Of a stretch of 58,713 bases of DNA, positions 51,554 through 58,713 are shown in pieces. The number at the start of each line of letters is the position of its first letter. Position 1 is the stretch's first letter. A program made the position numbers and the translations under genes. The notes below the pieces were generated by a model that saw only the letters and a program-made list of their open reading frames with translations, made no database searches and was not told where the DNA came from. The DNA lies in the NCBI GenBank assembly GCA_964624795.1, contig CAZUZS010000026.1, positions 1 to 58,713 on the forward strand, in the 5' to 3' direction. The stretch is from CAZUZS01 sp964624795. Its GTDB lineage: Bacteria > Calditrichota > Calditrichia > RBG-13-44-9.

Positions 51554-52282
51554 ATGTCAAATGAACTCTTATGGCTCCTATTTCTTATTGCCGATTTCAC
51601 GATGGCGCTGATTGCTATTTACTTCTTCGGGAAAAAGGGATTATTCGTCATCATTGCTGCCGACATTATCGTTTGTAATATCCAGGTGATGAAAACTATA
51701 GATATTTTTGGTTTTACCGCCACACTGGGGAATATCGTTTATGGCAGTATCTTTCTTGCTACCGACCTGCTCAGTGAGGTATTTGGGAAGAAAGATGCCC
51801 GGCGGGGTGTCTGGCTGGGATTTTTCGCACTGATTTTCATGACCATCTCCATGCAATTTGCGCTGCTATTTCATTCCGCACCCAGCGATTTCTCCCACGA
51901 TGCATTTCAGACCATCTTCGGTTTCATCCCCCGGATTACGCTGGCCAGCATCATCGCTTACCTGGTATCGCAGCATCACGATGTGTGGGCATTTCATTTC
52001 TGGAAAGATAAGACTGCGGGGAAGCACCTCTGGCTGCGAAACAACGCCTCGACCTGGATCAGTCAGGCTATCGATTCTGTTTTGTTCGTCTTCATTGCTT
52101 TCTACGGAGTGTTTGAAATGAATGTGCTGTGGTCAATCCTTTTCACAACCTATTTTGTCAAACTGCTGGTGGCCCTGATGGACACCCCGGTGGTCTACAT
52201 TGGCCGTCTGGTTCTGAACAAACATTATCAAAAGTTCGGTGATGCAATTCCGGTAGAAAATCGCACCACCGAAAATCTGTAA
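51554..52282 (+). CDS. Queuosine precursor transporter (VUT/YhhQ family)
   Basis: 242 residues with six or so hydrophobic helices. Family signatures: CNIQVMKTIDIFGFTATLGNI, YGSIFLATDLLSEVFGKKDARRGVWLGF, WISQAIDSVLFVFIAFYG and LLVALMDTPVVYIG. It imports queuine or preQ precursors for tRNA modification. TGGAGAATAA precedes the ATG. I looked for a preQ1 riboswitch in the leader and found none. Confidence 0.92.
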   Translation: MSNELLWLLFLIADFTMALIAIYFFGKKGLFVIIAADIIVCNIQVMKTIDIFGFTATLGNIVYGSIFLATDLLSEVFGKKDARRGVWLGFFALIFMTISMQFALLFHSAPSDFSHDAFQTIFGFIPRITLASIIAYLVSQHHDVWAFHFWKDKTAGKHLWLRNNASTWISQAIDSVLFVFIAFYGVFEMNVLWSILFTTYFVKLLVALMDTPVVYIGRLVLNKHYQKFGDAIPVENRTTENL

Positions 52283-52324
52283 ACCATTTTTAATTCAAAT
52301 TCATTTGCTAACGCGAGAGAAATA

Positions 52325-54204
52325 ATGGTCGACAAAAAACAGGTCATTCAAATGCTGGAAGAGATGGCGGTTCTGCTGGATTTGCAGGGTGCCAATCCTT
52401 TCAAGGTTCGCGCCTTTAGCAATGCCGGGCGCATTTTACAGGGAGTTCCGGAGGATATCAACAACCTGGTTTCCAGTGGGGAGATTCTCAAGATCAAGGG
52501 GATTGGGAAAGGAATCACGGATTTTATTTCGGAGATCGTAAAAGCCGGCAAATCGGAAGAGCTGGATTCGCTGAAAGCGCAAACGCCGGCGGGATTGATT
52601 GAAATGCTGAAGATCCCCGGAATGGGACCGAAGAAGGTTAAAGCGGTTTGGGAGGAATTAAAAATTACCACTGTAGGGGAGCTGGAGTATGCCTGCAAGG
52701 AAAACCGGCTGAGCGATCTGGATGGATTTGGGGCAAAAACCCAGGAAAAAATCTTAGCAGGCATTGAGCTGGTCAAAAAGTTCTCAGAACGGCATTTGCT
52801 CGGGGATGCTACTGAAGCAGCGGAGGCGCTTCACAACGAGGTGCAGAATTTCAGCGGCGTCATCCGCTCGCAGATTGCCGGCAGTCTTCGCCGCTGGCGG
52901 GAAACCATCAAGGATATCGACATCCTGGTGAGCGCAAAAGATGAGCACCGGGATTCCATTATGGAACATTTTACTTCACTGCCGCAAGTTGAGCGAGTAA
53001 CCGGCAAGGGAAAAACCAAATCCAGCGTAGTATTGAAAAATGGGATTAATGCCGATCTGCGGATTGTGAGCGACGAGCAGTACCCTTATGCCCTGCATCA
53101 TTTCACAGGCTCTAAAGAGCACAACGTAGCCATGCGGGAGTTCGCCCGGAAAAACGGTCTCAAGATGAGTGAATATGGGCTGTTCCGAGATGAAACCGAG
53201 AATATTCCCTGCAAAACAGAAGTGGATATTTTCAGAGAATTGGGTATGCAGTACATTCCACCGGAGCTGCGGGAGAATTTTGGTGAAATCGAGGCCGCAC
53301 TTGAAAATGGCATTCCCACCTTGCTTACGGAGGGGGATGTGCAGGGCGTTATTCACTGCCATTCCCATTACAGCGATGGCGCTAATTCCATTGCGGAAAT
53401 GGCGGAAGCTTGCCGCTCCAGAGGATATAAATACCTGGTGATCAGCGACCATTCCAAGGCGGCGATGTATGCCAACGGGCTCACCGAAGAGCGTATCAAG
53501 CAGCAGCACAACGAAATTGATAAGCTGAATTCCAACTTGAACGATTTTCGCATTCTCAAAAGCATCGAATGCGATATTTTGGCCGATGGAAGCCTGGACT
53601 ATAGTGACGAGGTGCTGGCTTCTTTTGACCTGGTGATTGCCAGCATTCACTCCAAATTTAAAATGACGGAAGAGGAGGGAACACAGCGATTGATTCGGGC
53701 AATGGGAAATCCATACGTGACAATTGTCGGGCATCCCACCGGCCGCCTGCTTCTTGCCCGGGAAGGTTACCCGGTAGATATGAACCGGATCATCGATGCC
53801 GCGGCATCTCTGAAAGTTGCCATCGAGCTCAATGCCAATCCCCACCGGCTGGACATCGACTGGCGGCTCATTCGACAGGCCAAAGAAAAGGGTGTCATCA
53901 TCAGCATTGGCCCGGATGCACACCGCATCGAGGGGATCGATGACGTGCGTTACGGCATAGGCATCGCCCGCAAGGNNNNNNNNNNNNNNNNNNNNNNNNN
54001 NNNNNNNNNNNNNNNNNNNNNNNNNNNNNNNNNNNNNNNNNNNNNNNNNNNNNNNNNNNNNNNNNNNNNNNNNNNCACCGCATCGAGGGGATCGATGACG
54101 TGCGTTACGGCATAGGCATCGCCCGCAAGGGCTGGCTTACCAAGGCAGATGTACTGAATTGCCTGTCTGCTGCTGAATTGCTGGAATTTGCGAAAAGAAA
54201 ATGA
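52325..54204 (+). CDS. polX: Family X DNA polymerase with PHP domain (PolX), interrupted by a scaffold gap
   Basis: Polymerase X at the N-terminal side: helix-hairpin-helix IPGMGPKKVKAVWEEL, nucleotidyl-transfer GSLRRWRETIKDIDILVSA and NADLRIVS with the catalytic Asp residues. The PHP phosphoesterase domain follows: HCHSHYSDGANS, LVISDHSK, GHPTGRLL and PDAHRIEGIDDV. It should fill short gaps in base-excision repair and remove 3' groups. The gene is split by 100 N (53976-54075) plus an exact 55-base duplication. Removing one duplicate and the N joins the frame cleanly and ends at 54204 in LLEFAKRK, giving 574 residues. The gene is intact; the break is an assembly artefact. Confidence 0.93.
53921..53975. 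repeat. 55-base exact duplicate, left copy
   Basis: Identical to 54076-54130 across the N gap. The equal length and exact identity suggest two contig ends sharing one assembler k-mer rather than a biological repeat. Confidence 0.93.
53976..54075. other. Scaffold gap of 100 N
   Basis: Placeholder-length gap inside polX. The flanks overlap by 55 bases, so no sequence is missing. Confidence 0.97.
54076..54130. repeat. 55-base exact duplicate, right copy
   Basis: Copy of 53921-53975; see that entry. Confidence 0.93.
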
Positions 54205-54558
54205 TCGAACTGGATTTTGGATTGCAGATTGCGGATTTCTATCATCCGGCACATCATGTTTAGAAAAGATAATTTATTGTTTGCGCCAATTGGTATTGTT
54301 TAATTCGCATAGCGTCTGGCAAGTAGCGCACATCACCTGGTATGTAACGAAGGATCAAACTCTCAGCATAATCTGCCTGAAGGCGTGTACTACAAATGAT
54401 TCTTAACACAACCCAAATTAAGATATCCATTCAAACAATCCTTAGGCGTCCATCCCTTCGGGTTATATTAATGCAGATGTTAACAATTTCTTCTATTTAG
54501 TAAAAAATTGACCATTCTTAAAGACATTATGATTAACCGGCGGTTACCAGATTTTCAG
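54205..54558. other. Non-coding stretch downstream of polX
   Basis: AT content rises along this stretch into the islet that follows. I see no gene, no clear terminator and no RNA family. Confidence 0.45.
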
Positions 54559-54879
54559 CTAATTTAATTTTAGTTGAATTACCGTAATCATTTTTCTAAC
54601 AAGGAAACAAAGGAGCAAAATAATAATCAACCACAGCCCAAAATGTGAATGCTTATCTCCACTGAAATACGAACCTGAGAAATAGACAAGATTTGATAAA
54701 AAATATAGTAATGTATAGACCTTGCTTATATTTTCAATATCATGATTACTTTTCCCCTTTTGAAATAATCTTCGAGCAAAACCAGACCAATTAAAAAGAT
54801 ATTCAATTGATAATATAATTAGCCAAATAAGGGAAATTACGATATGGCTGTACAAGATAATTAATAATGTGGCAACCAT
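54559..54879 (-). CDS. Hypothetical small membrane protein (AT-rich islet, second gene)
   Basis: 106 residues with three likely transmembrane stretches (LLIILYSHIVISLIWLIIL, YTLLYFLSNLVYFSG, LWLIIILLLCFLV). Base composition is far more AT-rich than neighbouring genes. The ATG lies two bases after the stop of the preceding gene, so the two are probably cotranslated. I do not recognise the family. Confidence 0.55.
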   Translation of the reverse strand: MVATLLIILYSHIVISLIWLIILSIEYLFNWSGFARRLFQKGKSNHDIENISKVYTLLYFLSNLVYFSGSYFSGDKHSHFGLWLIIILLLCFLVRKMITVIQLKLN

Positions 54880-54881
54880 AA

Positions 54882-55304
54882 TCAGTTCAATGTTCTTTTT
54901 ATCTTTCTTTTAGCCTTCCTGTATACCTTATTGAATTTAACTTTAAATTTTGTCTGTCTGGTTCTCTTTTGAAAATGAAAATAAAATTTATATGATAAAA
55001 AGGTAAAAGGAAAATACGAGATCATGAATAAAAGGGTCAGCGATAGTTTCGATATACCCTGAGGGCCATTTTTAAAATAGAAAATGTTACTACCAGCAAT
55101 AATTAATCCAAAAATCCAAGAAAAGATAAACCAAATATCGGATGATCCTTCGGCACTAGAACTTGATTTTTTCTCCATAAAATTTTTTATGAAGAAATAT
55201 AAACCTCCCAGCTTTTCGAGTATAAAACTTACAATTAAAAAATATACCAGATATAAATAGATTTTTAGGTTTAATTTAATAAGAAATATTATTATATCTT
55301 TCAT
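54882..55304 (-). CDS. Hypothetical membrane protein with basic C-terminus (AT-rich islet, first gene)
   Basis: 140 residues: hydrophobic helices near 5-28, 57-75 and 86-105, a Ser-rich loop (KKSSSSAEGSSD), then a strongly basic tail ending in KAKRKIKRTLN. The tail is likely cytoplasmic. AT-rich like its partner and unlike the flanking polX and lhgO genes, which suggests recent acquisition. Function unknown; the small-protein pair could be a transferred defence or toxin module, but no motif supports it. Confidence 0.55.
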   Translation of the reverse strand: MKDIIIFLIKLNLKIYLYLVYFLIVSFILEKLGGLYFFIKNFMEKKSSSSAEGSSDIWFIFSWIFGLIIAGSNIFYFKNGPQGISKLSLTLLFMISYFPFTFLSYKFYFHFQKRTRQTKFKVKFNKVYRKAKRKIKRTLN

Positions 55305-55445
55305 AACTCTATTTTATGGCTATCAATACTATTAGCTGAAAGCTGATAACTGAGCGTTAAAAGCTCCAACGCATCTTTGGTCATTGATCATTGATCATGG
55401 GTCATCCCTTCCGTGGCACAATTGACAACCCGCCAATCCACTAAT

Positions 55446-56657
55446 TCACCCGAGCTGAAAATTCTTCACAACCATATCCGCAATGGTCTCCCCAATGCTG
55501 ATTGAGGCAGTGGCGGCCGGCGAAGGAGCATTCAGCACATGAATCATGTTCTCCGCTTCCACGATCCGGAAATCGTCTACCAGGCTGCCGTTTGGCTCCA
55601 GGGCTTGGGCACGCACGCCTGCTCCGCCGGCATAAATATCTTCCGATTGCAATTCCGGAATAAGTTTTTGTAGCGCTTTCACAAATGCCGCCTTGACAAA
55701 TGAGCGGTACATTTCGCCGGAGCCGGTTTTCCAGAACTTGGCCGCCAGTTTCCAAAAACCACCGTATAAAAGCGTATCCAACGAATCTTTTAGAGAAATG
55801 CTGGTTTTGGTGTAACCTTCGCGTTTGAAAGCCAGCACGGCATTGGGGCCGGCCTCTACACCGCCTTCAATCATCCGCGTAAAATGCACCCCCAGAAACG
55901 GGAAGCTGGGATCGGGAACCGGATAAATTAAATTGTTGACCATATTTTCTTTGGATGGCACCAGCCTGTAATATTCACCGCGGAACGGGACGATCTTTAA
56001 ACCCGGTTCAACGCCGCACAATTTGGCCACCCTGTCCGACTGCAAACCGGCACAGTTAACAAGATTTTTACAGCGAAATGCACCTTGGGGTGTTTCAAGC
56101 ACCAGTCCTGACGATTCACGCTTAAAACCAATCACCCTTGCATTTTTTAACACCTCGCCGCCATTCTGCTGCACAACTTCTGCGAACTTATCTGTGACAG
56201 CATTGTAGTCGACAATTCCGGTGACCGGCACATGCAAACCTGCGATGCCCGATACATGCGGTTCGTATTCATGCAGTTCCTCCGCTGATAAACGGCGCAG
56301 GCCCTGCAGACCATTCTCCTCGCCCCTCCTGTGCAGCTCTTCCAGGTTCGGGAGTTCCGCTTCGCTTGTGGCAACCACAACTTTCCCGCACTGGTCATGG
56401 GCAATGCCGTGTTCCTGGCAAAACTTGTACATCTCCTCCCTGCCGCGAACACAATTTTTCGCTTTTAATGAGCCCGGCTTGTAATATAACCCGGAGTGAA
56501 TAACGCCGCTATTATGTCCGGTTTGATGAGCGGCGAGTTGAGGCTCGGCCTCCAGAATGACCAACTTTATTTTTCGTTGTTTGGTAAGTGCCATAGCGGT
56601 TGCTGTTCCCACGATTCCGCCACCGATAATCGCCACATCATATTGTGCAGAACTCAT
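55446..56657 (-). CDS. lhgO: L-2-hydroxyglutarate oxidase
   Basis: 403 residues from the ATG at 56657 (AAAGGAGCGAAA upstream); a longer reading lacks a ribosome site. FAD-binding DVAIIGGGIVGTATAMAL, then AHQTGHNSGVIHSGLYYKPG, the LhgO family signature, CVRGREEMYKFCQEHGI, and GGAGVRAQALEPNGSLVDDF near the end. It oxidises L-2-hydroxyglutarate to 2-oxoglutarate and passes electrons to the membrane quinone pool. Its upstream neighbour is the gap-truncated methyltransferase. Confidence 0.93.
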   Translation of the reverse strand: MSSAQYDVAIIGGGIVGTATAMALTKQRKIKLVILEAEPQLAAHQTGHNSGVIHSGLYYKPGSLKAKNCVRGREEMYKFCQEHGIAHDQCGKVVVATSEAELPNLEELHRRGEENGLQGLRRLSAEELHEYEPHVSGIAGLHVPVTGIVDYNAVTDKFAEVVQQNGGEVLKNARVIGFKRESSGLVLETPQGAFRCKNLVNCAGLQSDRVAKLCGVEPGLKIVPFRGEYYRLVPSKENMVNNLIYPVPDPSFPFLGVHFTRMIEGGVEAGPNAVLAFKREGYTKTSISLKDSLDTLLYGGFWKLAAKFWKTGSGEMYRSFVKAAFVKALQKLIPELQSEDIYAGGAGVRAQALEPNGSLVDDFRIVEAENMIHVLNAPSPAATASISIGETIADMVVKNFQLG

Positions 56658-56764
56658 TTTCGCTCCTTTTCCATTCTGTTTTTTATTCACCTTTTCAACA
56701 GCCTTGACAAAACTCCTTTGCATCCACGATCTCTGCCATCCGGACTACCGGCATTCAATAAAAC

Positions 56765-56864
56765 NNNNNNNNNNNNNNNNNNNNNNNNNNNNNNNNNNNN
56801 NNNNNNNNNNNNNNNNNNNNNNNNNNNNNNNNNNNNNNNNNNNNNNNNNNNNNNNNNNNNNNNN
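56765..56864. other. Scaffold gap of 100 N
   Basis: Placeholder-length gap at the 3' side of the O-methyltransferase gene. Unlike the polX gap, the flanks share no duplicated sequence, so real sequence is probably missing and its true length is unknown. Confidence 0.95.
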
Positions 56865-57190
56865 CCGGCACGCAGCAACCAACTTTCCGCCAACCGGATG
56901 TTGTTATTGTCCATCTCAGTGCAGATTATTTGTGCACCCGGCGCGCCCTTTGCCAGCCAGTAAGCCGAGTAACCGAAACCGGACCCCATTTCGAAAATGT
57001 GTTTGGGATTTTTCAGCCTGGCAATCTGATACAACAAACGCCCAACCTGGGCACCGATGATGGGGAAGTTTAGGCTCTCAGCCCTGTCTTCCATCTCTTG
57101 CAGCACCGCGTCCCGCCCGGGCAGCAACGACTCGATATATGGATCTATGCCATCTAAAAAAATGCCTTTCACCTTATCCCTCCACTCCAT
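56865..57190 (-). CDS. O-methyltransferase, C-terminus lost in gap
   Basis: About 108 residues are readable. FEMGSGFGYSAYWLAKGAPG is the SAM-binding motif I and ICTEMDNNNIRLAESWL the acidic end of strand 2, as in class I bacterial O-methyltransferases (COG4122 type), which are usually near 220 residues. The remainder falls in the scaffold gap. Sequence beyond the gap reads on in frame only if the gap is exactly 100 bases, which cannot be assumed. Substrate unknown. Confidence 0.82.
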
Positions 57191-57331
57191 TTTTCACAAT
57201 CAACTCCGAATCAATTATGAAACGTATTCTATTACCGTCTATTCCGCTTTTGGTTCAATCCGGCAGATTTGCTGATTGGAGGTTCAAAAAAACAACTCTC
57301 AATTTTGATTTGAGCCGCAAAATGAAGAGCC

Positions 57332-58713
57332 TCACCGCAACGGTTCAACAAAGACTGTTTTGGTACGTTCCGGAATAACTGCCCCGGGAGCCGAACCGTG
57401 CGGCTTTCGCACATATTTGACGCGGGTTACCATCACCGGAACCCAGCTTCCGTGTTTCGCGCCGCTTTTTGTTGCTGCCAGGCGTGCGGCATGTTCGATA
57501 ACGTTCTTGGGGATCTGGTCGCGGCGGGTGGGATTTCTCACAACCACATGCGAACCGCTGGTTCCCTGGGCGTGCAGCCAGAGGTCGTCCTTGTGTGCTG
57601 CATGAAACGTCATCTCATCATTGTCTTTTGCGTTTTTGCCAACCCAGATTTCCCAATTCTCGAAATAATATTGTTTATACGGCCGATGCACCTCCTCCAT
57701 TTTTTCCGCATCGGTTTGCAGGATGTGCATTTGAATGAGCGTTTTTTCAATTTTAGAAAGCGTTTTGTAGTCTGTTGATTCCGCAAGCTCGCTCATCATA
57801 TTTTGCAATTCCAACAACTGCCTCTTCAAATCTTTTTGACGGGATTTCAACTCAGCGGTCCGTGCTCCCGCCTCTTTTGCTTTGGTAAAATACTGCTGCG
57901 CATTTTCCTGAACAGAGAGTTGCGGATTCAGCCTGACTTTGATTGGGCGCTGCTGCGGATCGTAATAATCGATCACTTCGACCTGTTCTTCTACTTTCTT
58001 AATCTGGTGTATCTGCGTAAGAAGCAACTCTCCCACCTTTTGGAAATATGCCCGGCGGTCACTCTCATCCGGCATGTTTTCCAACTGCGCAATAATCTCC
58101 CGCAACTGGAGAATTTTCTTTTCCAGCAGTTTTTCTATTTTTTCTTTCTTCTGAAATGTGCGATCCAGCTTCTGCCGCCGGAAAACGAAGAATGCCAGCG
58201 CATCATTTACCGAATCGAATTTGCGTTCCTTTAGATTTGAATACTGGTGTAAATCGGTCAGGGCAAATACCTGCGGATAATCGCCGCTCATGTAAACCCG
58301 CGGCTCATCCGACAGGCAGGAAGAAAAGAAGGCCAGGCTTTCCTGAAACAGAGCAAGCACGATTTCCCGGTCAAAGTTTTTCACCGGCTGCTCCGGGTTA
58401 ATCTGCAACCGCAACGCAATTTCCCTGATTATAACCGGCGTGAAATACAGAAAATCCCGGCGTAGAACATACGACAGCGGCGATTCCGCTCTTTGCTTCA
58501 GATAACTGCAAAAAGAATCCGGGGTATGCTTCTGCACATCCTCCCGTTCTTCCTTTTTAATTTGGAAATCCTGTCCGTCATATTTTTTATGATGCTTGAA
58601 TGCGGAAAGTATCGTATCGTGCGAATCAACCACAAAAAAATTGGCGCGGTTGCGAAATAGTTGGAGCAGCAACCTCAGGTCGCTCCCGGCAAAACCGACT
58701 TCGATAATCCTCT
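57332..58713 (-). CDS. rqcH: NFACT protein RqcH (ribosome quality control), 5' end off the window
   Basis: The frame is open to the right edge, so the N-terminus is missing; about 459 residues are visible. Middle: a coiled-coil-rich region (FQKKEKIEKLLEKKILQLRE) as in NFACT proteins. C-terminus: the NFACT-R segment DDLWLHAQGTSGSHVVVRNP, AARLAATKSGAKHGSWVPV and VKYVRKPHGSAPGAV. RqcH binds stalled 50S-peptidyl-tRNA and adds alanine tails to the nascent chain. It stops at 57332 with no strong terminator visible. Confidence 0.92.
   Translation of the reverse strand, partial: RIIEVGFAGSDLRLLLQLFRNRANFFVVDSHDTILSAFKHHKKYDGQDFQIKKEEREDVQKHTPDSFCSYLKQRAESPLSYVLRRDFLYFTPVIIREIALRLQINPEQPVKNFDREIVLALFQESLAFFSSCLSDEPRVYMSGDYPQVFALTDLHQYSNLKERKFDSVNDALAFFVFRRQKLDRTFQKKEKIEKLLEKKILQLREIIAQLENMPDESDRRAYFQKVGELLLTQIHQIKKVEEQVEVIDYYDPQQRPIKVRLNPQLSVQENAQQYFTKAKEAGARTAELKSRQKDLKRQLLELQNMMSELAESTDYKTLSKIEKTLIQMHILQTDAEKMEEVHRPYKQYYFENWEIWVGKNAKDNDEMTFHAAHKDDLWLHAQGTSGSHVVVRNPTRRDQIPKNVIEHAARLAATKSGAKHGSWVPVMVTRVKYVRKPHGSAPGAVIPERTKTVFVEPLR

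Noticed and set aside
55332..55410. Short tandem-like words (AGCTGA..., TCATTGATCAT...)
   Set aside because: Only two or three imperfect units; too weak to call a repeat array, and no CRISPR-like spacing.
56687..57190. Methyltransferase frame read across the N gap
   Set aside because: The gap length is a placeholder, so the continuation after the N is not supported.

Overview
The window looks like part of a metagenome-assembled genome from a Gram-negative bacterium of the FCB group, most likely close to Calditrichota, Ignavibacteriota or candidate phylum KSB1. Three things point there. A secreted phosphoesterase ends in a type IX-style C-terminal sorting module of the NYPNPFNPTTTI type. There are outer-membrane barrel and lipid A acyltransferase-like genes. 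Mid-GC coding sequence with many short intergenic palindromes fits the same group. Two 100-N scaffold gaps are present (53976-54075 and 56765-56864), and the first is flanked by an exact 55-base duplication. I saw no rRNA, tRNA, CRISPR array, insertion sequence or prophage. The taxonomic call is inference.

Layout. 0.5-1.8 kb: a PLP-dependent Met/Cys gamma-lyase. 2.2-4.7 kb: a three-gene envelope locus with two small secreted proteins carrying EF-hand/TSP3-like Asp repeats on either side of a beta-barrel candidate. 5.0-10.1 kb: a class V aminotransferase and a sigma-54 type two-component pair. 10.2-21.1 kb: an eleven-gene chemotaxis operon on the + strand (cheA, cheW, periplasmic protein, mcp, cheR, cheB, cheD, HDOD, cheY, cheX-like, cheZ-like). 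21.3-24.2 kb: a geranylgeranyl-reductase-family flavoprotein and the sorted phosphoesterase. 24.2-27.3 kb: archease, RtcB RNA ligase and a lipid A acyltransferase-like gene. 27.5-33.6 kb: PpiD-like foldase, DUF1015 protein, a receiver-PATAN-roadblock regulator, and metK behind a SAM-II riboswitch with an attenuator. 34-39.8 kb: small membrane and thiol proteins, an L,D-transpeptidase-like protein, an AGCS symporter, divergent YqeB/YqeC homologues and an AbrB/PIN toxin-antitoxin pair. 40-45.8 kb: sugar epimerase, then uvrB, a TPR protein and purD in a tight operon. 46-49.4 kb: a DUF4091 protein and a four-gene thiol/sulfur cluster. 49.7-58.7 kb: pseudo-receiver/anti-sigma-like kinase, pgsA, queuosine-precursor transporter, polX (split by a spurious gap), an AT-rich islet of two membrane proteins, lhgO, a gap-truncated O-methyltransferase and rqcH running off the right edge.

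Working together. The che operon encodes a complete pathway with methylation (CheR/CheB), deamidation (CheD) and two probable CheY-P phosphatases (CheX-like and CheZ-like). It is fed by a receptor with about six HAMP units, and a putative periplasmic binding protein is encoded just before the receptor. The strongest regulatory signal is the metK leader: a SAM-II pseudoknot aptamer, then a hairpin-plus-U-run terminator whose loop is complementary to the aptamer 3' end, giving feedback control of SAM synthesis. Archease and RtcB form the expected RNA repair/ligation pair. The best candidates for something undescribed are the Asp-repeat/beta-barrel envelope locus, the riboswitch-terminator arrangement, and the receptor with its periplasmic partner.
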